A stretch of 64,000 bases of DNA from Cupriavidus sp. 2SB. Lineage in GTDB: Bacteria; Pseudomonadota; Gammaproteobacteria; Burkholderiales; Burkholderiaceae. Below, piece by piece: positions 7,640 through 16,793 of this stretch. The stretch covers positions 1-64,000 of the forward strand of contig NZ_SCMX01000024.1 in NCBI RefSeq assembly GCF_005503625.1, given 5' to 3'. Every line of letters begins with the position of its first letter. Within the stretch, counting starts at the first letter, position 1. Under the pieces are notes generated by a model. That model was not told where the DNA came from and searched no databases. It saw nothing but the letters and a program-made list of their open reading frames with translations. The translations under genes were made by a program, and so were the position numbers.

Positions 7640-9233
7640 GGATGAACGCCGCGGCCTGGCGCATGTACTTGGGTGGCGTAAGCTTGCTCGTTGCGTTGGC
7701 GATGCGGAACGCCGTCTCGGTTTTCTCCCGGCTCATCCATTTGTGTAGATCTGCGCTCGCCGTGATGCCAAGTAGGCTGCGCAATGTCGCCTCGCCATTG
7801 TGGTGGATGATTTGCGGTTCCAGGGTGTGGCCGTGGGCGACTTCCCCAATGAACAGCTCACGCCTTCCCGGACTGAGCCACGCATCAACGCTTGTGGACA
7901 GCTCGGCCGGGTCCGTGCCATCGTTGTCGCGCATGGCGGCCACCGGTTTATCCAGCGCGGCGCAGAATTCAAGGCAGCGCGCCAGCGACAATCCCCGCAT
8001 GCTGATCACGTCGATGCCCAATTCCATAGGGCGCTTCCCAAACAGGTCCTTGAAGAATCGCTCGAAAACGATCTCGTCGGAGGGCCCTTCCACGAGGACG
8101 ATCTTCTTGGCCAAGGCCATGCGCAACGTGTCATAGCCGGGAAGGCGCTGAAAATACGAGACGGTTTCGGGATCTAGCGTCGTAATCTTCGACGTCTTGC
8201 CGTGTGCCAGGAGCAGAATGGCATCGAGACCAAGGCGGTTCAGAACGAAGGTGCTGTGCGTGGTGATGAACAGCTGCTGATGGTCGCCAGTGAGCGCCTC
8301 GATCCGCGAGAGGAGCGTGGTCAGGCTGGTATGGGAAAGGTGATTCTCTGGCTCCTCGATCATGACGAACGCGGCGTGGCCGGCATTGCGGTTCAGGGCC
8401 AGCGAGATCTTGATCGCGGCCTGTTGGCCCTGTCCGGACATCGAGAACGGTACATCGTTGACATGGGGGGTCACCACGCCGTCCCAGGCGGTTCGCGCGC
8501 TTTGATCCATGGCCAGCGAGATCGGCTGATCGTGCAAGGAGGCGTGGATCGTGCCGATGCGCTTGTTGATCGCGTCCAGCGCCGTGGTCGACATAGTCGC
8601 CTTCAGCTCGCGGTAGGCCAGGGACACGGCGGCACGCTCCGGCGGGTCGAGATGGTCGCCAAGGATCTGTCGCAGGTGATAGTCAACGCCGCTCGAGGAG
8701 CGAACGGTCCGCGAGTCGATAATGGCCGCCGCCAATTGCCGGGGGCGATTGGTGATGCGCTCGTCGGCGAAGGAGCGCCAGTCAACAAGGTAGAACTCGA
8801 CCGGCAACAGGGAGGAAGGCTTGGCCATCCACTCGGCCAGCTCGTCCGCATAGTCGGGATTCGGCATGATCCGCAGCGACAGGCCTGGGCAGGCCAGGGT
8901 CGGCACGTCGGTATTGATAGCGCCGCAAAGCCGTTGCAACTCGGGCTTGTCCGCGAAGTACAGTTCGATGTGGATCTCGGGAAACCGAGGCCGTTCACCG
9001 CGCTCGATCTTGGCAACGAAATCGGCCACCACTCCGGCGTTAAACCAGTGCGGGTTTAGCTCTTCGCTTGCGCTGCGGCCACCGATGCGCCCGGTAAGGG
9101 CGAGCGCGATGGCTTCCATCAGTGTCGATTTGCCGGCTTCGTTGCCCCCCACTATCAGATTGAGCTTTGGGTTGGGCGACAGCGTGAAGTCCGTGTAGAT
9201 ACGGTATCCGCGGATCTTGATTTTGGTAATCAA
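7632..9233 (-). CDS. gajA: OLD-family ATPase-TOPRIM nuclease (GajA-like)
   Basis: This protein of about 533 residues has an N-terminal ABC-type ATPase domain: Walker A GGNEAGKST (K35), the signature-like segment FSMSGQGQQAAIK and Walker B FVMIEEPENHLS. Its C-terminal TOPRIM domain has LVEGPSDEIVFE and the acidic MRDNDG. This is the OLD nuclease layout of GajA, the DNA-cutting subunit of Gabija. I chose a TTG start at 9233 because a TATAAT box at 9270-9265 lies just upstream and would exclude the longer frame to 9311; it leads directly into ITKIKIRGYRIY, a typical OLD beginning. An antisense open frame of 285 codons inside it is a shadow. Confidence 0.85.
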   Translation of the reverse strand: MITKIKIRGYRIYTDFTLSPNPKLNLIVGGNEAGKSTLMEAIALALTGRIGGRSASEELNPHWFNAGVVADFVAKIERGERPRFPEIHIELYFADKPELQRLCGAINTDVPTLACPGLSLRIMPNPDYADELAEWMAKPSSLLPVEFYLVDWRSFADERITNRPRQLAAAIIDSRTVRSSSGVDYHLRQILGDHLDPPERAAVSLAYRELKATMSTTALDAINKRIGTIHASLHDQPISLAMDQSARTAWDGVVTPHVNDVPFSMSGQGQQAAIKISLALNRNAGHAAFVMIEEPENHLSHTSLTTLLSRIEALTGDHQQLFITTHSTFVLNRLGLDAILLLAHGKTSKITTLDPETVSYFQRLPGYDTLRMALAKKIVLVEGPSDEIVFERFFKDLFGKRPMELGIDVISMRGLSLARCLEFCAALDKPVAAMRDNDGTDPAELSTSVDAWLSPGRRELFIGEVAHGHTLEPQIIHHNGEATLRSLLGITASADLHKWMSREKTETAFRIANATSKLTPPKYMRQAAAFIHG

Positions 9234-9264
9234 CCGACACCCCGCCTCGAAGTTTGTTGGGAGG

Positions 9265-9270
9265 ATTATA
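9265..9270 (-). promoter_or_regulatory. -10 box of the gajA-gajB promoter
   Basis: TATAAT is read on the minus strand 32 bases before the proposed TTG start of gajA. No good -35 hexamer stands at the right distance, so this may be a weak or activator-dependent promoter. Confidence 0.45.
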
Positions 9271-9697
9271 GGGCACATGCCGACGGGGTGATCGCCCGTT
9301 TGCATGGACACTTGGAGGCAGGCGTGAGCAAGCTGAACCTTTGGCGAACCGACGTCAGGCGCAGTCCATTCAACTCAAAATCACTGCAAGATAAGTCGTC
9401 CTATTCTGCTCGCGTGCTGGTGCATAGGGCGCTGGGTTGTGGAGACTGCGCGGCATCGTGTCATCAAGGCCCGGGTGCTCACGGCATTCCTCGGCCCCAG
9501 CGCAGTTTCGCTGTGGGTTACCTACGGCCACTTGTGAGTCCACGAGAAGCCACGGCTAATCGATCTTCCCAAATCTGCATCTTTCTTTGATACGACAGTC
9601 CCAATGTGGCAAGGATTTGTGAGAATCCTTAGTGAGTTCAGTGATTCATCGATTCGCAATGCCTTGATTTTTATGGGGAACGTGTTGGCGGCGTCTT

Positions 9698-9770
9698 TGA
9701 GAATGGACAGACAATTGTCCATTCTCAGAGTAATGGCCCAAATTCTCAAGGTACCTTGCAACGATTCTCA
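9698..9770. repeat. Phased ATTCTCA repeats with a 12-bp inverted copy
   Basis: ATTCTCA occurs at 9721, 9742 and 9764, spaced 21 and 22 bases apart, about two helical turns. The first is part of TGTCCATTCTCA (9716-9727), which pairs perfectly with TGAGAATGGACA at 9698-9709 across 6 bases. A single GAGAAT also lies at 9621. This could be an array of transposase-binding sites at an element end (TGT-type terminus) or the operator of a DNA-binding regulator. The ends do not match the repeats at 778-856. The rest of the 9.27-9.94 kb gap shows no gene. Confidence 0.5.
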
Positions 9771-9939
9771 GAGTTAGTGCTCAAATTTGCGCGCGGCTAG
9801 CGTGGCGAGAAGGCTTGGGTGCTGGGTGGTGAGATGCGCATCAATTCGCCATGATGGGGACCGTGCTGCGTCGATGGTTCTTACGGAGAAAGTGTCGGCG
9901 GCATCTGGACGCAATCTCACAGTATGTTTTTGCGTCTCA

Positions 9940-9968
9940 TTGTCTTCAGTGTACGTGTTATGTATAAT
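9940..9968 (+). promoter_or_regulatory. Promoter with embedded TACGTGTTAT operator
   Basis: A -35 TTGTCT (9940-9945) and a -10 TATAAT (9963-9968) are separated by 17 bases. The spacer contains TACGTGTTAT (9952-9961), a decamer shared with three other promoter regions in the window. It drives the gene at 10021 and probably topB and the HD protein downstream. Confidence 0.65.
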
Positions 9969-10020
9969 TCCAGCGCACAGACGTAGACGTACCCGATCAA
10001 CCCAAACAAGGAGGTCATCC

Positions 10021-10983
10021 ATGCTGCCCATGGACGCCAAAAAGAACGCCGACTCCTATTCGTATCCCAATGGGATGCTGAACTCGGGATACGTCGGCGG
10101 CGTGCTTCGCAACCCAGATCCTGTCAACGGCATCTGCTATATCCAGCAGACCCGAAACGAGAATCACATGTTGCCGATCGCGTTCGACCCAAAGAAAACG
10201 CCGCTTCCTCGCAACATTCAGGAAGGGGACCTGATCTTCGCAATCTGCCACGCTTCGGGTGAGCGCAAGGAAGACCAGCGCATCGTCCACATGAAGAGCA
10301 TCTCGTTCGAACAGCCGAACACCATGCACCTGGACAAGCGCTTCGCCGATGACCTGCTACGCAAATGGGGTTCGCTCGTCCACGCCGCGGCGAAGGACTC
10401 AGGCACCCCGGATTCGATTCGCAAGCTGGAAGAGGAGTTTGGCCGCCCGAGTGATACTCAGGCTCGGCTCGACAGCATAGACTGGCGTGTTCTTGGGCTG
10501 AATAAGAACGCTACCAACACCGTCCGGCTCGCCGGCTTCATTCAGGCCAAAAGTCTGGAGCAGAATCGTGTCGGCCCCGATGGCAAGCCCCTGAACGATC
10601 GACTGGTCGTCCTGCTTCGCCAGACAAAGGACCCGGACAAGTCGATCGCGATCCGCTGGTACAGCAAGAACCTGCGGCCCTTGGCCGAGAAGCTGCATCG
10701 CGGTATCCCTATTTCCGTGAGTGGTGAGTTCCGACTGGACGTGAAGGCCATTGCGCCGCCCGATCCGGACAGCGGCATTGCACCGGTTTCGTCGATTCCA
10801 TTCATCCAGGCGAAGGATTTCCCTTCCCCTGTCGCACCGGGTTCCGATCTCATTCGGGTCATTCCCAGCTGGGCCGCTGAACTCTTCGAACGCCCCACGC
10901 AACGCGAAGTCGAAGCCAGCGCCACGTCATCGGACGCCGAGCGCCAAGCGCTTTTCGCCGCTATTCAACCATCTGCAACCTGA
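10021..10983 (+). CDS. Plasmid protein with SSB-like OB-fold region
   Basis: This protein of 320 residues starts at 10021, set by the strong AAGGAGG site 7 bases upstream; an earlier in-frame ATG is ignored. I do not recognise the whole protein. Its central region (NTVRLAGFIQAKSLEQN, then RLVVLLRQTKDPDKSIAIRW and GIPISVSGEFRL) has the strand pattern of a single-stranded-DNA-binding OB fold. The tail is Ser/Ala/Glu rich. It is followed by topoisomerase III, so a role in single-stranded DNA handling is plausible. This role is inferred, not shown. Confidence 0.75.
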   Translation: MLPMDAKKNADSYSYPNGMLNSGYVGGVLRNPDPVNGICYIQQTRNENHMLPIAFDPKKTPLPRNIQEGDLIFAICHASGERKEDQRIVHMKSISFEQPNTMHLDKRFADDLLRKWGSLVHAAAKDSGTPDSIRKLEEEFGRPSDTQARLDSIDWRVLGLNKNATNTVRLAGFIQAKSLEQNRVGPDGKPLNDRLVVLLRQTKDPDKSIAIRWYSKNLRPLAEKLHRGIPISVSGEFRLDVKAIAPPDPDSGIAPVSSIPFIQAKDFPSPVAPGSDLIRVIPSWAAELFERPTQREVEASATSSDAERQALFAAIQPSAT

Positions 10984-11188
10984 CAGGGGGATGTGAGCCG
11001 CACGGGCGCCGCGCAACGCGGCGTCCTCTCCGATCGCTCGATCTGAGATGAGCCGCGCTCATTGCTTCGCCTGGCGGCCCAACCCCGTTCCCGTCACTAG
11101 CAGGACCTTCCGAGACCTAAATCTGGGTCACCTGGCCCACCAAACTCACTCGCGGACCTCAAGCGCCGCTCACAGGACAGACCAGCCG

Positions 11189-13858
11189 ATGGGCAAACAC
11201 CTCATCATTGCCGAGAAGCCTTCAGTTGCAAAAGATATCGCCCTCTCCCTGGGAGGGTTCGGGCGCGTTGAGAACTGGCTGGAGAGCCCCGAGGCCGTCA
11301 TTACGGCCGCGCAAGGCCATCTCGTCGAGGTGTTCTCAAGCGAGATGGCGACGTCAGGAAAGAGCCTAGAGACGTTGCCGGTGATTCCATCGAAGTTCGA
11401 GCTCCGCGTCATCGAACTAGCGAACAAGCCGCAAGCCTTTCAGCAGATCAAGCGTTTGATGGCTCGCAACGATATTGACCGCATCGTCAATGCTTGTGAT
11501 TCCGGGAGAGAAGGAGAGCTGATCTTCCGCCTCATTTACGACCTGGCCGAATGCAAGAAGCCCGTCATGCGCATGTGGTTCAACTCGATGACGAGCGAAG
11601 CAATTCGAGACGCCTACCGAGGGATGCTGCCAGCCTCTCGGTTCGATGCCCTGGCGGACGCCGCCTACTGCCGGACTGAGGGCGACTACCTGGTCGGGAT
11701 CAACGGCTCGCGAGGTGTTACCCGCCTGTACGAGCGTCAGACGTCGAAAGCCGAGATCCGTTCGGTCGGGCGGGTCCAGACACCGACGGGCGCGCTTGTA
11801 TACGATCGCGAGGTGGCGATCCGGACCTTTAAAGCGAAGGACTACTGGGAAGTGCACGGACAGTTCCGTGTCGCAGCCGGCAGCTACATCGGAAAATGGA
11901 TCGCACCGGAGCGTGAAATCCCGCCTGACGCGCCGGAAGGCGGCTCAGATGGCCAGGCCGAGCTCGACCACCAGTATCGGCTTTTTGAGAAGGGCAGGGC
12001 AGAAGCAATCCTCACTCGCTGCACCGGCGTTGCCCCGTCCGTCGTAAAGCAAGAATCGAAGCCGGCGACCAAAGGCTCCCCGAAACTCTATGACCTGACC
12101 CTGCTTCAGCGCGAGGCAAACAAGAAACTCGGGTTGACTTCGAAGCAGACGGACACTATCGCGCAGGCCCTGTACGAGAAACACAAGGTCACGACCTATC
12201 CCCGAACAGATTCCTGCTTCTTGCCAGAGGACTACATAGCTAAGGCCACATCTGTCATTGGGGCCCTGGTAGAGACGCCATACCGTGACCATGCTACTCG
12301 CATCCTCTCGAACGGTTGGGTCAAGCCTGACAAGCGAATCTTCGACAACTCGAAGATCAGCGATCACTTCGCGATCATCCCGACCGGCAAGATCCCTGAA
12401 GGGCTCTCCCCCGATGAAGAGAAGGTCTATGACCTTGTCGTGAAGCGATTCTTGAGCGTCTTCCACCCAGCGGCTCAGTACGAAGTAACGACGCGGCTTA
12501 CGATTGTCGCTGGCCAGCACTTCAAGTCCAGTGGCCGCGTTCTGGTCCATCCAGGTTGGCTCGCCGTCTACGGCACCCAGATCCAAGATGATGACACGAA
12601 GATCCCGGCATTGACAAAGTATGTCCCAGGTGAGTCCGTGTCAACCGAGGGCATGGAGCTGAAGACTCTCAAGACGAAGCCTCCTGTGCGCTATACCGAA
12701 GACACACTTCTCGGTGCTATGGAAGGCGCCGGAAAACTCGTTGACGACGAGGAACTCCGGGAGGCCATGAAGGAGCGCGGGCTGGGAGCGCCATCAACAC
12801 GCTCCGCCATTATTGAGGGGCTTCTTGCGACCAGGGATGGCCGCGATCGGCCAATGGAGCCCTATCTCCGACGAGACGGGAAGACCCTTGTGCCGAGCCA
12901 GAAGCTAATGAGCTTGATCGCATTCCTGCGAGAGAATGGCCTCGACCGCCTCACGTCGCCGGCTTTGACTGGCGAATGGGAACACAAGCTTCGCCTGATG
13001 GAACGAGGCGAGTACCTGCGGCCGGCCTTCAATTCGGAGATCTCCGAATTCACACGCCATATCATCAAAGCCATCAGAGAGCAGGCCGCTCAGGTTGTAG
13101 TGAAAAAGCTCAATGGAAAGTGTCCGAACTGTGGTGGCGAAATTTCGGTTGGCGCCCGATCGTTCGACTGCGAGTCTGGCTGCGGACTCCGGTTCTGGCG
13201 TGAGATCGCCGGACGCCCCTTGAAGCCTCAGGAGGTTGAAGCTCTTCTTGCCAAAGGGACGGTCGAAAACCTCTCGGGGTTCGTCAGCTCCAGCAAGAAG
13301 CGCTTCACGGCGGGGCTAACGCTCACGGAGGACTTCAAACTGAAGTTTGTGTTCGATGAGACCGCGCAGTCAAAGGACGCGTCCGGAGCGCCGGTGCATT
13401 GTCCCTCGTGCGAAAGACTGATGCGCAGGTTCAAAGGAGCAAACGGTTTCTTCTGGTCATGCACAGATCGTGAGAACTGCAAGACAACCTTAGACGACAA
13501 GGCAGGCAACCCAGTGGCCAATGCCGCTGCCCGGCCGTGTCCAAAGTGCGGTCACGACATGAACCGCATTCCCTGGCAGAAGCGCCATTTCTGGGCTTGC
13601 TCAGATCGGGAGCAATGCAAGCACACCATGGACGACAAGGATGGTGTCCCGGTGGAGAAGGCACAGTCGTTTCCTTGCCCTAACTGTTCGAAGCCCATGT
13701 ATCGCCGCCAGCGCCGCAACCAGAAAGGTCATTTCTGGGGATGCAGTGGTTACCAGAAAGACGGTAGCGGCTGCAGCTGCATGCTCGAAGACAGAGACGG
13801 GAAACCGGTCCCAAAGGCCACCGCTCGGGGTATCCAAGACGATAGGACATTCCTGTGA
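11189..13858 (+). CDS. topB: DNA topoisomerase III
   Basis: This type IA topoisomerase of 889 residues opens with the TOPRIM motif HLIIAEKPSVAKDIA and has the CDSGREGELIFR acidic motif. Its active-site tyrosine lies in TTYPRTDS (Y337). Four C-terminal zinc-binding segments follow (CPNCGGEI, CPSCERLM, CPKCGHDM, CPNCSKPM, each with a downstream C-x-x-x-x-C-type pair). It cuts and passes single strands and often sits in plasmid and ICE DNA-processing operons. ATG at 11189 begins the conserved N-terminus; the frame runs 47 codons further upstream but is not protein-like there. It overlaps the next gene by 4 bases (GTGA). Confidence 0.95.
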   Translation: MGKHLIIAEKPSVAKDIALSLGGFGRVENWLESPEAVITAAQGHLVEVFSSEMATSGKSLETLPVIPSKFELRVIELANKPQAFQQIKRLMARNDIDRIVNACDSGREGELIFRLIYDLAECKKPVMRMWFNSMTSEAIRDAYRGMLPASRFDALADAAYCRTEGDYLVGINGSRGVTRLYERQTSKAEIRSVGRVQTPTGALVYDREVAIRTFKAKDYWEVHGQFRVAAGSYIGKWIAPEREIPPDAPEGGSDGQAELDHQYRLFEKGRAEAILTRCTGVAPSVVKQESKPATKGSPKLYDLTLLQREANKKLGLTSKQTDTIAQALYEKHKVTTYPRTDSCFLPEDYIAKATSVIGALVETPYRDHATRILSNGWVKPDKRIFDNSKISDHFAIIPTGKIPEGLSPDEEKVYDLVVKRFLSVFHPAAQYEVTTRLTIVAGQHFKSSGRVLVHPGWLAVYGTQIQDDDTKIPALTKYVPGESVSTEGMELKTLKTKPPVRYTEDTLLGAMEGAGKLVDDEELREAMKERGLGAPSTRSAIIEGLLATRDGRDRPMEPYLRRDGKTLVPSQKLMSLIAFLRENGLDRLTSPALTGEWEHKLRLMERGEYLRPAFNSEISEFTRHIIKAIREQAAQVVVKKLNGKCPNCGGEISVGARSFDCESGCGLRFWREIAGRPLKPQEVEALLAKGTVENLSGFVSSSKKRFTAGLTLTEDFKLKFVFDETAQSKDASGAPVHCPSCERLMRRFKGANGFFWSCTDRENCKTTLDDKAGNPVANAAARPCPKCGHDMNRIPWQKRHFWACSDREQCKHTMDDKDGVPVEKAQSFPCPNCSKPMYRRQRRNQKGHFWGCSGYQKDGSGCSCMLEDRDGKPVPKATARGIQDDRTFL

Positions 13859-16302
13859 ACTCAAAGAACCGGATCTTTCGTGCTGCTGTGCTCGTCTTCG
13901 GCTTCTGGTGGATGGTCTTCACCCTCTTGGAGTTTGGTGGCGCCCCGTTAGAAGTCATCAGAAACTGGGGATACGTTTCCTACTCTTTTGGGTACTGGTT
14001 CGCTGGCTCAATTGGCGGCCTGGCTCTCGGGATCTGGCTCATCTGGTTTGAGCGGGTCCAGGCGGTGAACCGCCTATTCAAAGGCATGGGAGGAAACGCT
14101 ATCAATGGCATCCAGTCAACGCTCGGACTGGTCCCAATGCTCGCCCCCCCGTCAGCACGCATCGATAGCGAATCCAAGCGGCTCCCAATGCAAAGCAAGG
14201 CGGTGAAGGATTGGCTGGAGCTCGCCAAGACCAATCATCCTCAGCATGCGGCATTCTTCCTTGCAGTGTGGGATATCTACTCCGCAAACAAGGAGCATCC
14301 CGCTACGCATAGGAAGGGTGGCCACGCGAACCGGAAACTCTGGCAGCACTGTCTAGCCGTTACCGAGACTGCCTTCGTAGAGAGCTCGACATGGAAATAC
14401 GATGGCGTGTACGTGAAAAAGCGCGGTAAGGCTAAGATACTGCTTCTCAGCAAGCGCAATCCCGAGTACGAGTTCGACGCAGCGGACCCACTTATCCCCA
14501 TCATTGCGCTTGCGCATGATTTCGGGAAGCTCGAGGCATATAAGATTGGGGACGATGGCCAGATCGTTACTTTGGAGGAAGGGTCGAGCACCGATCACGA
14601 CGACGATCGCGTGTTTCACGATTCCCTTGGCGCCCGGATGCTCGCGCGACTTCCCGAGTACTGGCAGCTTCCCCCACGAGACCGCCGAGCCATTAACTTT
14701 GTGATTGGCCATTACCACCACCCCAGCGCCTTCCCCGTTGATGCGAACGGCTTCGCCCTTGACGATCGCATGTCCGCGCTGATGGAGTTCCTGATCTACG
14801 TCGACAAGAAGACGGGTATGCAGGAAAGTGGCCGCGACCTGCTCGAAGAGGACGACGAGATTACCGAGGAGCAATCGGAGTCGATCTACAAGGCCTTTGT
14901 CGAGGTCATCACCCAGTTTGGCCGCGTGAATGGCACCGGCAATAAGAGCACCGACGCCAGTTTGAAGATCGCCCAAAAGCACGACGGCTTGATCGTCGTG
15001 AAGGAGCTTGAGTTGCGTCGACTCATCTTGGCGAAGCTGGGCATATCGCTGGACGACAGTGACTCGCGCTACCGGGTAACCATGAGCCTGCTGTACACCT
15101 TGGGCGAGAAGGGGCTTCTGTATGACAAGCACAATGGAATTGACTTCTCGCGCTACCACCCCATGCATTCGGTGTCGTTCCGCAGCAGCAAGAACGGTCA
15201 GCATATCGCTACGTGGGAACCCGTCATCATCTTCCGACCGCTGACGAAGACGCAGGAGTTCGCAGAACTTGGTGGTCTGCCAAACTTTGGCTCACGAATG
15301 GTGATCAACAAGCCCATCTACACGCACAACCCTGGTATTCGCGATGCTGAGGCATTGCGCGAGCTGGTGCGGCGTGCGTTTGGCGAAGATGTGGCCCGCA
15401 ACATCTACATATCGGGCCGCCAGGAAACTAAAACGGAAACAAGGGTTCGAGAACAGAAGGTCGAAACGGCAGGCGGCGAACCTGAAGGACTCGAACCGAT
15501 GGCGCCAACAAGCCTTGCGGCAGTTCCGGCAGAATCCTCCTCTGCAGCCCTCAAGCCGTCAATGGCGGAGCAAGAGCTGGCACCTGCCGGGCGGTCTCGC
15601 GTCATCACGGAGAATCAGTCGCCGCCAGCTCCAACGGAGCCGCTTAGGAACGATGCGGCAACAGAACATGTGGATGCGGACGATATCCCGTCGCTCGAGG
15701 ACACTGCCGCGCTCGAAGGCGCGATCGCATGCCCGGAGATTGGTGGAAGCGCGGACGAAGCTGATCCTTTCAGCGGGTTGCTACCTTCCTCACCAGGCGC
15801 CGGAAACAATGGTGACGCTTCCGTATTTGATGGCAACGACTTTGCCGACTTTCCGGCGGCGCCAAAACCGGCCGCGGACAACGAGAGTGCGGCGCCTGGT
15901 CAACCCATGCCTGAAGGCGATGAGCGGCCCATCATCGCTGACAGACCCGGTGTCGCGATTCCCGACAAGGATCGACCGAATGCCATGAAACGCCGCACCA
16001 CCGAGGAAACCAAAGAAGCCCTTGCCGCTTTCGATAACTTCGCACCACCGACGTTCGCCGCACGAACGTCAAAGCGTGCAGCCCGCCGAGAAAATTCGGA
16101 AGACGCGCTGACGACCATGCTCGCGCTTATTGGAAGCAGCAAGCTGCCCGTGTGCGGGCGGATGAACGGATACGCCTACGTCTTGGTTTCGGACGTCGCG
16201 GACGTCGCACCTACCATCGATCTCGAGCAACTTGTCAAAGCGCGCGGACTGCCCACCGCCGAGCCGGCCGCTGGCAAGAAAATGGTTGGAATTCCGGAGT
16301 AG
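13855..16302 (+). CDS. Membrane-anchored HD-domain protein
   Basis: This protein of 815 residues starts at GTG overlapping the topB stop. Two N-terminal membrane segments (near residues 8-28 and 40-62) precede a metal-dependent HD domain: a first histidine in LWQHCLAV, the HD pair H221-D222 in LAHDFGKLEAYK, and later histidines in FHDSLGARML and IGHYHHP. After about residue 430 comes a winged-helix-like segment, then a low-complexity Ala/Pro/Glu-rich linker and a short conserved-looking C-terminus. MobH relaxases also carry an HD-type domain and travel with topB, so a relaxase-like role is possible. The membrane anchor is unusual for that family and I leave it open. Confidence 0.75.
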   Translation: MNSKNRIFRAAVLVFGFWWMVFTLLEFGGAPLEVIRNWGYVSYSFGYWFAGSIGGLALGIWLIWFERVQAVNRLFKGMGGNAINGIQSTLGLVPMLAPPSARIDSESKRLPMQSKAVKDWLELAKTNHPQHAAFFLAVWDIYSANKEHPATHRKGGHANRKLWQHCLAVTETAFVESSTWKYDGVYVKKRGKAKILLLSKRNPEYEFDAADPLIPIIALAHDFGKLEAYKIGDDGQIVTLEEGSSTDHDDDRVFHDSLGARMLARLPEYWQLPPRDRRAINFVIGHYHHPSAFPVDANGFALDDRMSALMEFLIYVDKKTGMQESGRDLLEEDDEITEEQSESIYKAFVEVITQFGRVNGTGNKSTDASLKIAQKHDGLIVVKELELRRLILAKLGISLDDSDSRYRVTMSLLYTLGEKGLLYDKHNGIDFSRYHPMHSVSFRSSKNGQHIATWEPVIIFRPLTKTQEFAELGGLPNFGSRMVINKPIYTHNPGIRDAEALRELVRRAFGEDVARNIYISGRQETKTETRVREQKVETAGGEPEGLEPMAPTSLAAVPAESSSAALKPSMAEQELAPAGRSRVITENQSPPAPTEPLRNDAATEHVDADDIPSLEDTAALEGAIACPEIGGSADEADPFSGLLPSSPGAGNNGDASVFDGNDFADFPAAPKPAADNESAAPGQPMPEGDERPIIADRPGVAIPDKDRPNAMKRRTTEETKEALAAFDNFAPPTFAARTSKRAARRENSEDALTTMLALIGSSKLPVCGRMNGYAYVLVSDVADVAPTIDLEQLVKARGLPTAEPAAGKKMVGIPE

Positions 16303-16305
16303 CAG

Positions 16306-16602
16306 ATGGATCTCGAGAAGCCAACCAACGCTCGCGAGCAGATGCCTTCGGTTACCGAGTTCATCGATTCCCTGCGGAAGACATTCGGCAAGGAAGAGAT
16401 CGACGCGTCGATCAAAACGGGGCTTCGTAACGGATCGTTCTTTGCCATCGAGAATGGCTACGTCGTCGGCACGCCTCCCCCGCATGCCTTGCTCGAGTAC
16501 GAACGACGCCAGAAGGCCGCGGAGCGGCAGGTTCATTCGGACGAGAGCTCCCACAACCCCACGAATAGCGGGGCGTTGGTGCGTCCCCAACAATCGATTT
16601 AG
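16306..16602 (+). CDS. Small unknown protein coupled to the HD gene
   Basis: This protein of 98 residues starts 3 bases after the HD-domain gene. It is hydrophilic with a short helical N-terminus (SVTEFIDSLRKTFGKEEIDA) and a polar tail. I recognise no family. Position suggests it works with the HD protein or topB. Confidence 0.6.
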   Translation: MDLEKPTNAREQMPSVTEFIDSLRKTFGKEEIDASIKTGLRNGSFFAIENGYVVGTPPPHALLEYERRQKAAERQVHSDESSHNPTNSGALVRPQQSI

Positions 16603-16620
16603 ACTATTTAGGCGTGTGCG

Positions 16621-16633
16621 TACGTGTTATGCT
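16621..16633 (+). promoter_or_regulatory. TACGTGTTAT element upstream of the protease gene
   Basis: The shared decamer is at 16621-16630 and overlaps a possible -10 box TATGCT (16628-16633). The leader to the start codon would be about 160 bases and contains a GC-rich hairpin-prone stretch near 16675-16700. No good -35 is seen. Confidence 0.45.
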
Positions 16634-16793
16634 TCGCGCAGATGACGCAAAGTGGACATGCGGCATCCGGCAGGAGGCGGCCCCCTCCCATACGGGGGTG
16701 TTGGAGTCATGACGGGAGGCCGTTATCACATCTGCCAAATTCAGCATAAATGGGAAGAAGTCGGTTCATATAACAACAGGAGAAGTCGTCGCT

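Noticed and set aside
8202-9059. A 285-codon open frame antisense to gajA
   Set aside because: It lies wholly within gajA, which has clear ATPase and TOPRIM motifs; the antisense translation has no motif and a biased composition typical of GC-rich shadow frames.
13855-16302. Firm call of a MobH relaxase
   Set aside because: The HD domain and the topB neighbour fit, but the N-terminal membrane segments and the lack of visible transfer genes make a firm name unsafe.
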